26,521 nucleotides of DNA, from NCBI GenBank assembly GCA_018896395.1, contig JAHIMN010000105.1, positions 1-26,521 of the forward strand, given 5' to 3'. Positions 1-7,968 of this stretch are shown in pieces. Every line of letters begins with the position of its first letter. The stretch's first letter is position 1. The translations under genes and the position numbers were made by a program. The notes below the pieces were generated by a model. That model saw only the letters and a list, made by a program, of their open reading frames with translations. It searched no databases and was not told the origin of the DNA. Origin of the DNA: Verrucomicrobiota bacterium (GTDB taxonomy: Bacteria > Verrucomicrobiota > Kiritimatiellia > JAAZAB01).

Positions 1-827
1 AAGACGGCCGCCCCCTGGTCTTCGCCGATTTCCAGAAAGAACACACCGCCGGGCTTAAGCGCCTGCAATGCCTGGGCCATGAGCCGCCGGATGATCGCCA
101 GGCCGTCGGGACCGCCCACCAGAGCGGCGCGGGGCTCAAAATCACGCACACTCCGCTCCAGCTGTGTCCAGTCCGTCGCGCGTATATAGGGCGGATTGGA
201 CACCATGGCATCTAGGCTTGCAAAGGTCGCTGGACCCGCTGTTACAACATTCCAACATTCTGCAGAATGTTGGAATGTTGTTTTAGGCGTTGCGGCCGAC
301 AACAGATCGCAGGCAATGAAACGAATGCGTGGCAAAACCCCGTGCCGCGCCGCATTTTCCCGCGCCAGCGCCAGGGCCGCCGCGCTGGTATCGGTGGCCA
401 GGTAACGGCCCTCCGGTCGTTCCAACGCCAGCGAAATAACAATACATCCACTGCCGGCACCAACATCCGCGATGGCTGGCGCTTTGTTTTGCCATAGTGG
501 CGCTTCCTCCAGCATCCAAGCCGTTAGTTGCTCCGTTTCCGGCCGTGGTATCAAAGCCCGGCGGTCGCAGATAAACACGCGGCCCATGAACTCCGCCTCG
601 CCCATGATGTATTGCAGGGGTTCGCCCGTGGCCAGGCGCGCCGCGCCCTCTTCAATCTGCCGAACCTGGGATTCGGAGAGGCTTTGGTCTTTCCGCGCCG
701 ATAGCTCCAGCCGGGGACAACCTAAGATGCGACTCGTCAGCCACTCGCATTTAAGTCGCGCCTCGTCCGGGTCTGAGGTTTGCACGCGGGCGGTAACGGT
801 GTCGAGGATGGCGCCGAGGGCAGGCAT
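1..827 (-). CDS. prmC: Release factor glutamine methyltransferase PrmC, 3' end outside window
   Basis: SAM-dependent methyltransferase that modifies the glutamine of the GGQ motif in release factors. The visible 275 codons hold the N-terminal helical domain, a GEPLQYIMGEAEF-like segment, IPRPETE, the SAM-binding loop DVGAGSGC (residues 121-128) and the catalytic NPPY motif (211-214). The ATG at 827 lies 8 nt after the prfA stop, so the two genes are almost certainly co-transcribed, and PrmC's substrate is its neighbour. Odd feature: between the acidic DLL segment and NPPY there is an insertion of roughly 15-20 residues relative to what I recall of the family (around 183-196). It is encoded by a perfect 38-bp palindrome that stays open in this frame. 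The C-terminus is cut off by the window edge. Confidence 0.95.
   Translation of the reverse strand, partial: MPALGAILDTVTARVQTSDPDEARLKCEWLTSRILGCPRLELSARKDQSLSESQVRQIEEGAARLATGEPLQYIMGEAEFMGRVFICDRRALIPRPETEQLTAWMLEEAPLWQNKAPAIADVGAGSGCIVISLALERPEGRYLATDTSAAALALARENAARHGVLPRIRFIACDLLSAATPKTTFQHSAECWNVVTAGPATFASLDAMVSNPPYIRATDWTQLERSVRDFEPRAALVGGPDGLAIIRRLMAQALQALKPGGVFFLEIGEDQGAAV
244..281. repeat. 38-bp perfect palindrome made of inverted octamers, inside prmC
   Basis: The segment equals its own reverse complement over 38 bp, centred on CTGCAG. Each half contains two tandem octamers (ACATTCCA, ACATTCTG, then CAGAATGT, TGGAATGT). In prmC it encodes residues 183-195 without a stop. It is the coding-region counterpart of the intergenic 7/8-bp arrays elsewhere in the window. 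Confidence 0.9.
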
Positions 828-835
828 GTTGCAAC

Positions 836-1933
836 CTACATTTCCAGCAACTGGTCTAATGAAAGGGTGGTTTGGGCGGCGTGGTTGTGTTCGCAAAGCG
901 CCAGCAACAGGGCGGCCAGCTCGCCTTCCATGACCTTTTCCAGGTTGTGCGAGGTGAAATGAATGCGGTGATCGGTAAGGCGGTTTTGCGGAAAATTGTA
1001 GGTGCGAATGCGCTCGCTGCGGTCCCCACTGCCGATCTGTGAGCGACGCGACTCTCCCGCCTGGTCTTCCGCTTCCCGCCGCTTCAGCTCCAGCAGGTGC
1101 GAGCGCAGGACGCGCATGACCTTCGCCCGGTTCTTGTGCTGGGAGCGCTCCTCCTGGCTGGCCACCACCAGGCCGGTGGGCAGGTGGGTGATGCGCACGG
1201 CGGAATCGGTTTTGTTGACGTGCTGGCCGCCGGCGCCGGAGGCGCGATACACGTCAACGCGCAGGTCTTCCGGCTTGATCTCAATCGCATCCACGTCCTC
1301 GGCCTCGGGCAGAACGGCCACCGTGGCGGTGGACGTGTGAATGCGCCCGGACCCTTCCGTGACGGGGACACGCTGGACGCGGTGGGTGCCGCCCTCGAAC
1401 TGCATGGCGCGGAATACGTTCTCGCCCTGGATTGAAAATACAATTTCCTTGTACCCGCCGATCCCGGAGGTGCTGGCGTCGATGAGTTCGGTCTTCCAGC
1501 CATTATTTTCCGCATAGCGCATATACATGCGCGCCAGGTCCCCGGCAAAGAGCGCCGCTTCGTCGCCGCCCGTGCCGGCGCGGATTTCCATGATTGCGTT
1601 GCGCTCGTCATTGGGATTGGGCCTCTGGAGTTCGATCAGCAGAATCCGTTCGGCTTCCGGCCGGGCTTTTTCAGCCTTCGCGAGTTCCTCTTTCGCCAGG
1701 GCTTTGAGCTCGGGGTCGGTGCTGTCCAGGGCGATCAATTCATGGTGTTCGCGGATATCCTTCTGCAGGCGCGCCAGAATGTTGGCCTGTGCCAGGATTT
1801 TTTTCAGACGCGCGTGGGATTTCAGCAGATCGCGTAATTTCCGCGGGTTCGCGACGGCGGCCGAGGCCAATTGCGCCTCGCGCTCGGCGACCCGGGCGCT
1901 CAGAGCTTCGAGGAATGCGGGGGCGATGTCCAT
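836..1933 (-). CDS. prfA: Peptide chain release factor 1
   Basis: Class I release factor that recognises UAA/UAG and triggers hydrolysis of peptidyl-tRNA in the ribosome. The protein is 365 aa, the normal RF1 length. It has the RF1-type codon-recognition tripeptide PVT (190-192) and the catalytic GGQ (235-237) inside SGAGGQHVNKTDSAVRITH. The N-terminal third is the usual coiled-coil domain, and the HRVQRVP and SQIGSGDRSERIRTYNFPQ segments are typical. The start is the ATG at 1933 (MDIAPAFLEAL). No clear Shine-Dalgarno precedes it, and a heptamer repeat array begins 17 nt upstream. It is followed by prmC, whose product methylates the GGQ glutamine. Confidence 0.98.
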   Translation of the reverse strand: MDIAPAFLEALSARVAEREAQLASAAVANPRKLRDLLKSHARLKKILAQANILARLQKDIREHHELIALDSTDPELKALAKEELAKAEKARPEAERILLIELQRPNPNDERNAIMEIRAGTGGDEAALFAGDLARMYMRYAENNGWKTELIDASTSGIGGYKEIVFSIQGENVFRAMQFEGGTHRVQRVPVTEGSGRIHTSTATVAVLPEAEDVDAIEIKPEDLRVDVYRASGAGGQHVNKTDSAVRITHLPTGLVVASQEERSQHKNRAKVMRVLRSHLLELKRREAEDQAGESRRSQIGSGDRSERIRTYNFPQNRLTDHRIHFTSHNLEKVMEGELAALLLALCEHNHAAQTTLSLDQLLEM

Positions 1934-1949
1934 GGCTGATTCAAGAAAT

Positions 1950-1972
1950 GGTCAATGGTTCATGGTTGATGG
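1950..1972. repeat. Degenerate heptamer array (GGTYNAT type), about 3 units
   Basis: Three consecutive 7-mers, GGTCAAT, GGTTCAT, GGTTGAT, then a partial unit. It lies just upstream of the prfA start. The same unit family recurs at 22440-22467 and, inverted, at 22923-22964. Confidence 0.75.
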
Positions 1973-2001
1973 CTTAAAACAAATCCTGAGTTTTGTTCAC
2001 A

Positions 2002-2060
2002 AACCATCCCGCCGTAGTTTCTTGGGCTAAGCGAAAGTCTCCAGGCAAAGCGGGATGGTT
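2002..2060. repeat. Inverted repeat, 11-bp perfect arms
   Basis: AACCATCCCGC at 2002-2012 pairs perfectly with GCGGGATGGTT at 2050-2060 across a 37-nt loop, in the gap between rpmE and prfA. There is no T-tract on either side, so it is not a standard terminator. It looks like a small palindromic repeat element. Confidence 0.65.
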
Positions 2061-2074
2061 GGCGGGCGATACGC

Positions 2075-2113
2075 AAAAAGGGCCAGGCGGTAAAAACACT
2101 CCCGCCCTGGCCC
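2075..2113 (-). terminator. Rho-independent terminator after rpmE
   Basis: Read on the minus strand, GGGCCAGGGCGG and CCGCCTGGCCC form an 11-bp GC stem with one bulged base. It is followed by TTTTT (2079-2075). It starts 17 nt after the rpmE stop, so rpmE may be transcribed partly separately from prfA-prmC. Confidence 0.7.
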
Positions 2114-2129
2114 TGTTAACGCTCCGCCG

Positions 2130-2330
2130 CTATTTCTTGCCATAGCGCTTTTTGAACTGCTCCACGCGCCCGGCCGCATCCACATATTTTGCTGTGCCTG
2201 TATAGAAGGGATGGCAGGCGGAACAGCTGTTGATCTGCATGTCCTTCACGGTCGAACGGGTATGAACCACGTTCCCGCAAATGCATGTAATCGTCGTGTC
2301 TTGATATTTCGGATGGATTTTTTCTTTCAT
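2130..2330 (-). CDS. rpmE: 50S ribosomal protein L31 (zinc-binding type)
   Basis: Ribosomal protein L31 of the large subunit, 66 aa, full length. It has the C+ form with C16 and C18 plus C36 and C39 for zinc, and the typical opening MKEKIHPKY and the segment SCHPFYTG-like (SACHPFYTG). The ATG at 2330 is preceded by purine-rich GGAGAGGATGAGG. A terminator follows, then prfA and prmC on the same strand, an arrangement common in bacteria. The zinc-binding form suggests the gene is not the zinc-starvation paralogue. Confidence 0.97.
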   Translation of the reverse strand: MKEKIHPKYQDTTITCICGNVVHTRSTVKDMQINSCSACHPFYTGTAKYVDAAGRVEQFKKRYGKK

Positions 2331-2389
2331 GCCTCATCCTCTCCGGTGCTTGCTTCAAGCGCAAGGGCGACCAGTGCCAAAAACGACAT

Positions 2390-2418
2390 AACTAATCACA
2401 GCGTTGCCCTGAATGCAA
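2390..2418 (-). promoter_or_regulatory. Candidate promoter for rpmE
   Basis: On the minus strand, TTGCAT (2418-2413) is followed after 17 nt by TTAGTT (2395-2390), or after 18 nt by TAGTTA. The resulting 5' leader of about 50 nt contains a small hairpin (CTTGC/GCAAG, about 2349-2365). Match quality is moderate. Confidence 0.35.
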
Positions 2419-2483
2419 GTACTTTTTTTATAAAAACGTAAGCCCTAACCTGAAAATTACCGCCGTGCCTAAAATGGGCCCAG

Positions 2484-2520
2484 AATGGGCATTGCCAAAA
2501 CGAATCGTTTCGGGTAGTTT
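2484..2520 (+). promoter_or_regulatory. Candidate promoter with shared 15-mer, upstream of TPR lipoprotein
   Basis: The 15-mer AATGGGCATTGCCAA (2484-2498) contains a -35-like TTGCCA (2492-2497). After exactly 17 nt comes TAGTTT (2515-2520) as -10. The identical 15-mer with the same 17-nt spacing to a -10-like hexamer lies at 8126-8162, before the cvpA-dnaG pair. Confidence 0.5.
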
Positions 2521-2535
2521 CATGCCATAGGCAGA

Positions 2536-2550
2536 CCCGCCTAAGGCGGG
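2536..2550. repeat. Short GC palindrome (CCCGCCTAAGGCGGG)
   Basis: Hairpin of six GC-rich base pairs around a TAA loop, in the leader of the TPR lipoprotein gene. Related sequences occur inside dnaG (9381-9395) and near 7972-8039. There is no T-tract after it. Confidence 0.6.
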
Positions 2551-2593
2551 AAATCTTGTTTACCACCAGCAATGAGCGAAGGGAGGAAAGATT

Positions 2594-4135
2594 ATGGCAG
2601 GCGGCAGACTCGGACAAGGATTAACCATTGCGCTATGTGCCGCACTGCTGTTCGCCGGCTGTCGGGAGAACCCGACCCAGAAAGCCTACCGGCAAGGCGT
2701 GCAGGCGCTCCAGCGGGGACAATACACCCAGAGCATCCGCCTGTTGCAGAAGAGCGCCAAGCTCGGCGGCACGAATGCGCCCGTGGCCGCCATTCATAAT
2801 GGCCTGGGTCTTGCTTATTACCGTATCGGCCAGCCGGAAAATGCCTTGGGTGCTTTTGAGTTGAGCACCCGGCTGGATCCTGAATTCGCGGAACCGGTCT
2901 ATAACACCGGCGTCATTATGGCTGAATCCGGGCGTGAAACTCAAGCGGTGGCCTGCTTTGAGAAGGCGGCGCAGTTGGATCCCTCCGGTACGCGCTCGCT
3001 CGAATATCTTGGCCGGATTTTCTACCGGAATCAGCGCTGGGATAATGCCCGTAAGGCCCTGAACGAGGCGCGTCAGCGCGCGCCCCGCGAACCCCGTATC
3101 CTGACCGCCATGGCGCTCCTGGAACTTCAGGTCACCAACATGGTGCTGGCCATTTCCTGCCTGCAGGAAGCGCTGGAGCATGATGCCGGTTACGCCCCGG
3201 CGCTTTATAATCTGGCCATTGTGAATCACCTCTGGCTGAAAAACGACAGTCAGGCGGTGCCGTTGTTCAAGGATTACCTGCGTCTGGCCCCGAAAGGGGA
3301 GGGTGCTGAAAAAGCCTCCCAGGTACTCCAGGACATTAATAAACTGTCGTCAGCCGCGGCCGCCGAGGAAACTCCCGGCGTTGTGCCGCCGGTCACAAAG
3401 GCGCCCGTCTCTTCCGTTTTGCCTGTGAGCGTGACTGCCAAGAAAACCGGGCAACAACAGCCGGCGTCGCCCCTTGTCGTGGCCAAGGTCCCGCTTGTTT
3501 CTGCCTCCCCGTCCTGCGAGGAATTATTAAGGGTTGCCCGGAAGCTGGAACAGCAGGGACGCCTTGAAGCCGCCATCAACAATTATCTGCTTGCAGCGCG
3601 CGAAGCCGAACGTGTGGGCAAACCTTCGGTTCGGGATCAGGCCGAGAAGGAAGCCAACGGACTCTGCGCGCAGAATGCCCGCGCCCATTACGAAGTGGGC
3701 CTGTATTGGGATTGGCGCGGCCAGCCGGATGAAGCCCTGGCCCATTTGAAGCAGGCCGCGGAGTTAAGCAATACCTGGTATGAGGCGCACTTTGCGGTGG
3801 CCCGGGTGGCTGTAGATAAAAACGAGTTTGATACGGCGTTGATTTCGTTGAAAAAGGCGGACCAGAGCCGTCCCGACCGGCCCGAAGCATTATGGATGCT
3901 GGCCCAGCTGTATGACCGTAATCTCGGCTTGACCAACCAGGCGATCCAAGCTTATGAACTGTTTGAACAACGGTTCGGCGGCGATGGACGGGCCCAGGAA
4001 GGGCGCGGGCGGCTGAAAGCACTGAAGGGCGGTATAGCGGAGAACGTGCACCCATCCGCTCCCGCTAAAACCGACACGCAGACCCGCTGGCGGTGGCTGT
4101 TCAAGTCGCGGTCGCAAAAAAATCCGGAAAACTGA
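2594..4135 (+). CDS. TPR-repeat lipoprotein
   Basis: Predicted outer-envelope lipoprotein of 513 aa. A basic/hydrophobic signal peptide ends in the lipobox LFAGC with lipidated Cys at residue 23. Tetratricopeptide repeats fill about residues 30-245 (for example AIHNGLGLAYYRIGQPENAL). A Ser/Ala/Val/Pro-rich linker (about 250-300) follows, then a second TPR block (about 310-490) and a short basic tail. The ATG at 2594 has a good ribosome site, GGGAGGAAAG, about 8 nt upstream. TPRs are protein-docking scaffolds, so the partner is unknown. It stands alone on its strand between rpmE and a signalling cluster. Function is not assignable beyond envelope scaffold. Confidence 0.85.
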   Translation: MAGGRLGQGLTIALCAALLFAGCRENPTQKAYRQGVQALQRGQYTQSIRLLQKSAKLGGTNAPVAAIHNGLGLAYYRIGQPENALGAFELSTRLDPEFAEPVYNTGVIMAESGRETQAVACFEKAAQLDPSGTRSLEYLGRIFYRNQRWDNARKALNEARQRAPREPRILTAMALLELQVTNMVLAISCLQEALEHDAGYAPALYNLAIVNHLWLKNDSQAVPLFKDYLRLAPKGEGAEKASQVLQDINKLSSAAAAEETPGVVPPVTKAPVSSVLPVSVTAKKTGQQQPASPLVVAKVPLVSASPSCEELLRVARKLEQQGRLEAAINNYLLAAREAERVGKPSVRDQAEKEANGLCAQNARAHYEVGLYWDWRGQPDEALAHLKQAAELSNTWYEAHFAVARVAVDKNEFDTALISLKKADQSRPDRPEALWMLAQLYDRNLGLTNQAIQAYELFEQRFGGDGRAQEGRGRLKALKGGIAENVHPSAPAKTDTQTRWRWLFKSRSQKNPEN

Positions 4136-4157
4136 GACCGGAACGTGTAGCCCAAAA

Positions 4158-4236
4158 ATCCGCGCGTAACAAAGCGCGGATCAGGAATGGCTTTGCCCTA
4201 ACCCGGATATTTCACGCTTGGCGTGAAATATGCGGG
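4158..4236. repeat. Two strong hairpins between TPR gene and regulator
   Basis: ATCCGCGC (4158-4165) pairs with GCGCGGAT (4174-4181). ATATTTCACGC (4207-4217) pairs with GCGTGAAATAT (4221-4231) over a 3-nt loop, and CCCG/CGGG extends that stem outward to 4202-4236. No U-tract follows, so intrinsic termination is doubtful. The second hairpin buries the upstream ATG at 4230, which favours the downstream start of the next gene. Confidence 0.65.
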
Positions 4237-4262
4237 CTAATAAGAAAATAGTAGTTACCGCC

Positions 4263-5567
4263 ATGGCGAAGATTCTCCTCGTTGACGATGAAGTCCATTT
4301 GCTGAAAGCAATGGATATGTTTCTGCGTAGCCGGAAGCACGACGTGATGCCGATTTCGGATGGCCGCGAGGCGGAACGCCTGATCCGGTCAAGCCCCTAT
4401 GACCTGATTATTTCCGATATCCGTATGACGCCCGTGGACGGACTCCAACTGTTGCGCATTGCCCGGGAATCCTGTCCGGAAACCCCCGTGATTCTGATCA
4501 CGGCTTATGCGACGCTGGATGTCGCGCTGGATGCCATCAGAGCCGGCGCGTTCGACTTTGTCACCAAGCCCTTCAAGACCGATAATTTCATGGCCACTGT
4601 CCGGCGCGCCCTGGATTACCCTCGCATCGTGGATGGCGCCATTCAGCTGGACCCGCCCGAACCTACTCCCCAGCGGTTCAATCCGCTGATTATCAAGAGC
4701 GTGGAAATGCAGGCGCTCTGCCAGCGCCTGGAACAATTCGCACCAACAGATGAAGCGGTCCTGATTCTGGGTGAGCGGGGTGCAGGCAAGCGCCAGGTGG
4801 CCCAAATTCTGCATGGGCTCAGCCGGCGCAAGGATTACCCGTTTGTTTCCGTGGATTGCTCGGCCGGGACGGCCGCCAACCTGATTACGCAGTTATGCGG
4901 GGCGGGTTCGCCGACGGCGGATTCGCCGTCGGAAAAAGACGGCGCCCTGGAGACCGCCAAAGGCGGCACGGTGGTTCTGGAATACATCGAAGAATTGCCG
5001 GCGGCTCTTCAGCCGTCAATTGTCTGCCTGATCAAGATGCGCGAATTCATGCGACCGGGCGACACGCAGGTTTACCAAGTGGATGTCCGCATCCTGGCCA
5101 CCAGCCGAGCGCTCCCGGTGATTCAACCCTCTGACGACCCGCAACACGTCGAATGGATTAAAATGCTCTCGGCCATTTCGCTTCCTGTCCCACCGCTGAG
5201 GGAACGGCGGGCCGACTTGTTGCCGTTGATCAGTCGCTGGGTCAATCAGCGGACGGCACCCGCTGGATCCAAGCCCTGGAAAATGACGGCCCAAGCCTTT
5301 GATGTGCTGGACCAGTATCCCTGGCCGGGCAACGTCGAAGAACTGGAACGGACCCTGTCCCAGGCCATGACGAAGGCCCGGGAACGACGGATTGACATTT
5401 CCGATCTGCCCCCCTCGTTGGTCGAGGCGGTTGCGCAGATCAAAACCATTTCCCAACAGCATCTCCAACGGAATGAACTGCGGGGCAAATCGTTCCGGGA
5501 CTATATCCGCCTCAAGCAGGAAGACTATCGCCCGTTATCCGGACCAAAGGCGGCAAGGATCTCATGA
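4263..5567 (+). CDS. NtrC-family response regulator with eroded AAA+ domain and missing HTH
   Basis: A receiver domain at about 1-118 has DDE (8-10), phospho-acceptor D52, T80 and K102. A sigma54-activator-like AAA+ domain at about 140-380 keeps a variant Walker A, GERGAGKR (170-177), and late motifs LPVPPLRERRADLLPL and YPWPGNVEELERTL. However, the GAFTGA loop that contacts sigma54 is absent (around 210-222 reads CGAGSPTADSPSEKD). Walker B is changed to VVLEYIEEL, so the usual Asp-Glu pair is Glu-Tyr (240-241). The protein stops at 434 aa, just after a Fis-like lead-in FRDYIRLKQEDY, with no helix-turn-helix. ATG 4263 (MAKILLVDDE) was chosen over 4230 by family start and hairpin position. It overlaps the convergent receiver gene by 43 bp. 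It probably acts as a phospho-dependent adaptor and is unlikely to be a classical sigma54 activator. Confidence 0.8.
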   Translation: MAKILLVDDEVHLLKAMDMFLRSRKHDVMPISDGREAERLIRSSPYDLIISDIRMTPVDGLQLLRIARESCPETPVILITAYATLDVALDAIRAGAFDFVTKPFKTDNFMATVRRALDYPRIVDGAIQLDPPEPTPQRFNPLIIKSVEMQALCQRLEQFAPTDEAVLILGERGAGKRQVAQILHGLSRRKDYPFVSVDCSAGTAANLITQLCGAGSPTADSPSEKDGALETAKGGTVVLEYIEELPAALQPSIVCLIKMREFMRPGDTQVYQVDVRILATSRALPVIQPSDDPQHVEWIKMLSAISLPVPPLRERRADLLPLISRWVNQRTAPAGSKPWKMTAQAFDVLDQYPWPGNVEELERTLSQAMTKARERRIDISDLPPSLVEAVAQIKTISQQHLQRNELRGKSFRDYIRLKQEDYRPLSGPKAARIS

Positions 5568-5914
5568 ACCAGCTTGATCAGGTGGGTCCATTGGAAGGGC
5601 TTGACGACATAACCTGCGGCGCCCAGATGCCGGGCCTTCTGGCGATCTTCCACGGTTGAGCGTGCCGTGAGAAAGACAATGGGAATGCGCTCCGTCACCG
5701 GATCCTGTCGCAATTGCTGGAACACCTCAAACCCATTGCGACCCGGCAGGCAGATATCGAGGAGAATCATGTCCGGTTTTTCTTCCCGGGCCCGTTCCAA
5801 GGCGCTGATGCCGTCTGTCACCCATGCGGTCTGATAACCTTCCGCCTTGAGCCTCATGACAAGGGCCTGGACCAGGTCCGATTCATCTTCGATAATGAAT
5901 ATTTTTGCGCTCAT
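5525..5914 (-). CDS. Single-domain response regulator (CheY-like receiver)
   Basis: A 129-aa stand-alone receiver domain with acidic pocket E9/D10, phospho-acceptor D53 (LLDICLPGRNG), T83 and K105 (VVKPFQ). There is no output domain. Its ATG overlaps the stop of the upstream hybrid kinase in an ATGA, so it is translationally coupled to the kinase and is the likely phosphotransfer partner. The last codons overlap the 3' end of the convergent NtrC-like gene (5525-5567). Confidence 0.92.
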   Translation of the reverse strand: MSAKIFIIEDESDLVQALVMRLKAEGYQTAWVTDGISALERAREEKPDMILLDICLPGRNGFEVFQQLRQDPVTERIPIVFLTARSTVEDRQKARHLGAAGYVVKPFQWTHLIKLVHEILAAFGPDNGR

Positions 5915-7962
5915 GGGTGCTTGGCAACCTTCGCCGACACGCTCGCCGGCTGAGAATCCAGGTTCAGTAGGCGCTTAACTTTCATGACGAATTCATCGAA
6001 ATCAAACGGCTTGCAAAGAGAATCGTCGCATCCCAATTGCATGATTTCATCAATATCGCCGCGATAGCCGGAAACAACCAGGAATTTGGTGGTGCGGTGC
6101 GGAAGACGCTTAGTCATCGAATCAAAGACGCGTTTTCCGTCAATATCGGGCAAATGGAGATCCAATACCACCAGGTCGGGGTTCCATTCGCCGAAATGGA
6201 TGCAGGCGTCGTAACCGCTTGTAGTGGACTTGAGGTCCAGTCCCGCGCCGGATTCGTGGAGCACCCGCACCATGAGATTCAGGATCGAGGCGTCGTCGTC
6301 CACGATCAGAACGCGCCGAGGAGTTGTTTCCACGGGACCGATCGGAAGCGGTTTCAGGAGCGCCAGGGCTTGCGCCAGCCACTCACGGGGCGCGCGCGCG
6401 CGCGTGGGCTCCAGGTAGGCCATGCGAATACCGTCCATGATCGCCTGCCGCTGTTTTCCAAAGGTTAGCTGGAGACGGGCGGCAACACCGTCCCGCGTCT
6501 GCTCGGTGCCGTCGAGCAGAACAATCAGTGCCTGGTTGGCTTCGAACAGAAACGTTTGTTCGGCGGTGCAATTCAGCGCTTCCATCGCCAAAGTCCGGAG
6601 ACGCTCGGCGGTCTCTTTGCTCGCCGGGTCGCCGCCGGGCACGGATGGCGCGGCAACTTGGAGGACCAGCATGGATAACTGCCGGTCGCGGACTTCCATG
6701 AATCGCATGCGATCGGTGATAAACGCGTCCAAATTCTTTTCCTCGGTATGGATGGGCAGAGTGAATAAAAAACGACTGCCCTTTTCCGGAATGCTCTCGA
6801 CCTGAATGATGCCTTCGTGAATGTCGATAATGTGCTTGCTGATCGCCAGGCCCAGCCCGGTGCCTTTGCTCCCGGTGTTGTCTTCCGTACGGGCGAGCTG
6901 GATGAAGGCCTCGAAAATCCGGCTTTGATCTTCCGGGCTGATACCCGTCCCGGTGTCCTCGATGTCTATCCGAATGGCATCGTTCTCCCGGTCGGCGCGC
7001 AGGGTAATAACGCCTTCTTCCGGCGTGAATTTGTTGGCGTTGCCCACCAGGTTGGTCAGCACCTGGGCAATCTTATCCCGATCGCAGAGCACATCCGGAA
7101 GCGTCTCGGGCATCTCCAGGTTAAACTGTTGATGGCGCAGAAGACATTGCGGGATGAAATCATGATGACACTGTTTCAGCAGATCGGTGAGGTTCACGCG
7201 CCCGCGATGGAACTCTTCCCGCCCGGACTCAATCCGTCCCAGGTCGAGGACATCATCAATCAGCCCGGCCAGTCGTTCGCAATTCCGGAGGACGGTCTCC
7301 AGGCATTCCTTCTGCTGATCGGATACCGCTCCGGCGACGCCGTCATTAACCAGCGCGACAAACGTATTGATGATGGTCAGCGGTGTGCGTAATTCGTGTG
7401 ACACGTTAGCCACGAAGCGGGATTTGGATAAATCCATTTCCTTCAACCGGGTGACCGTCTGTTGCAGCGCCTCTTCCGCCTTTTTCCGCTTCGTGATATT
7501 GCGAACAAAAAAGCAGAGATGCCCTTCCGGGGTCAGGACCAGCCGGTTGGTGGCGATTTCGGCCGGGAACGTCGTGCGGTCTTTCCGGATACACGAGGCT
7601 TCGATCAGCGTGTAGCGGCGCTGTTCAATGTTCCGGCGGAGCGTCGCCAGCAGGACCTCATTGGCGCCGGCAATGATGTTGATGATGTTGAGCCGGCTGA
7701 GCTCGTCCTTGGTATAAAGCAGGAAATCCATGGCACGTTCATTGACGTCCATGATCCGGCCGGCGGCATCGGTGATCAGCACGCCGTCGTAAAGGCTCTG
7801 AAGCAGTTCATGGTAGGGCACCGCGTCCGCGGATTCATCCAAGGGCGCCGGCCCCTTTTTCTTCACAATAACCCGTGGGACTTTTGGCACTACGGCAGTT
7901 CCGGATTCCTCGAACGGAATCGCGATCCGGACGGTTCTGGCAAAAGATTCATCTCCAGACAT
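5911..7962 (-). CDS. Hybrid sensor histidine kinase (PAS-HisKA-HATPase-REC)
   Basis: Cytosolic-looking sensor kinase of 683 aa with no membrane segments. A PAS domain spans about 48-165 (DGVLITDAAGRIMDVNERAMDFL). HisKA carries the phospho-accepting H189 in VSHELRTPL. The HATPase domain spans about 290-403 with N308-region NLVGNANKF, DTGTGIS and GTGLGLAI. A linker of unclear fold lies at about 410-540, and a C-terminal receiver at about 550-668 has D601 and K651. ATG 7962 was chosen because GGGAGG stands about 6 nt upstream; longer in-frame starts run through palindromic repeats and add unrelated residues. It is coupled to the downstream CheY-like gene, which gives a kinase-REC plus free REC relay. 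The signal is unknown. Confidence 0.93.
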   Translation of the reverse strand: MSGDESFARTVRIAIPFEESGTAVVPKVPRVIVKKKGPAPLDESADAVPYHELLQSLYDGVLITDAAGRIMDVNERAMDFLLYTKDELSRLNIINIIAGANEVLLATLRRNIEQRRYTLIEASCIRKDRTTFPAEIATNRLVLTPEGHLCFFVRNITKRKKAEEALQQTVTRLKEMDLSKSRFVANVSHELRTPLTIINTFVALVNDGVAGAVSDQQKECLETVLRNCERLAGLIDDVLDLGRIESGREEFHRGRVNLTDLLKQCHHDFIPQCLLRHQQFNLEMPETLPDVLCDRDKIAQVLTNLVGNANKFTPEEGVITLRADRENDAIRIDIEDTGTGISPEDQSRIFEAFIQLARTEDNTGSKGTGLGLAISKHIIDIHEGIIQVESIPEKGSRFLFTLPIHTEEKNLDAFITDRMRFMEVRDRQLSMLVLQVAAPSVPGGDPASKETAERLRTLAMEALNCTAEQTFLFEANQALIVLLDGTEQTRDGVAARLQLTFGKQRQAIMDGIRMAYLEPTRARAPREWLAQALALLKPLPIGPVETTPRRVLIVDDDASILNLMVRVLHESGAGLDLKSTTSGYDACIHFGEWNPDLVVLDLHLPDIDGKRVFDSMTKRLPHRTTKFLVVSGYRGDIDEIMQLGCDDSLCKPFDFDEFVMKVKRLLNLDSQPASVSAKVAKHP

Positions 7963-7968
7963 AACTGC

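Noticed and set aside
2484..2500. Sigma54 promoter at the shared 15-mer
   Set aside because: The GG and GC elements do not have the required spacing on either strand.
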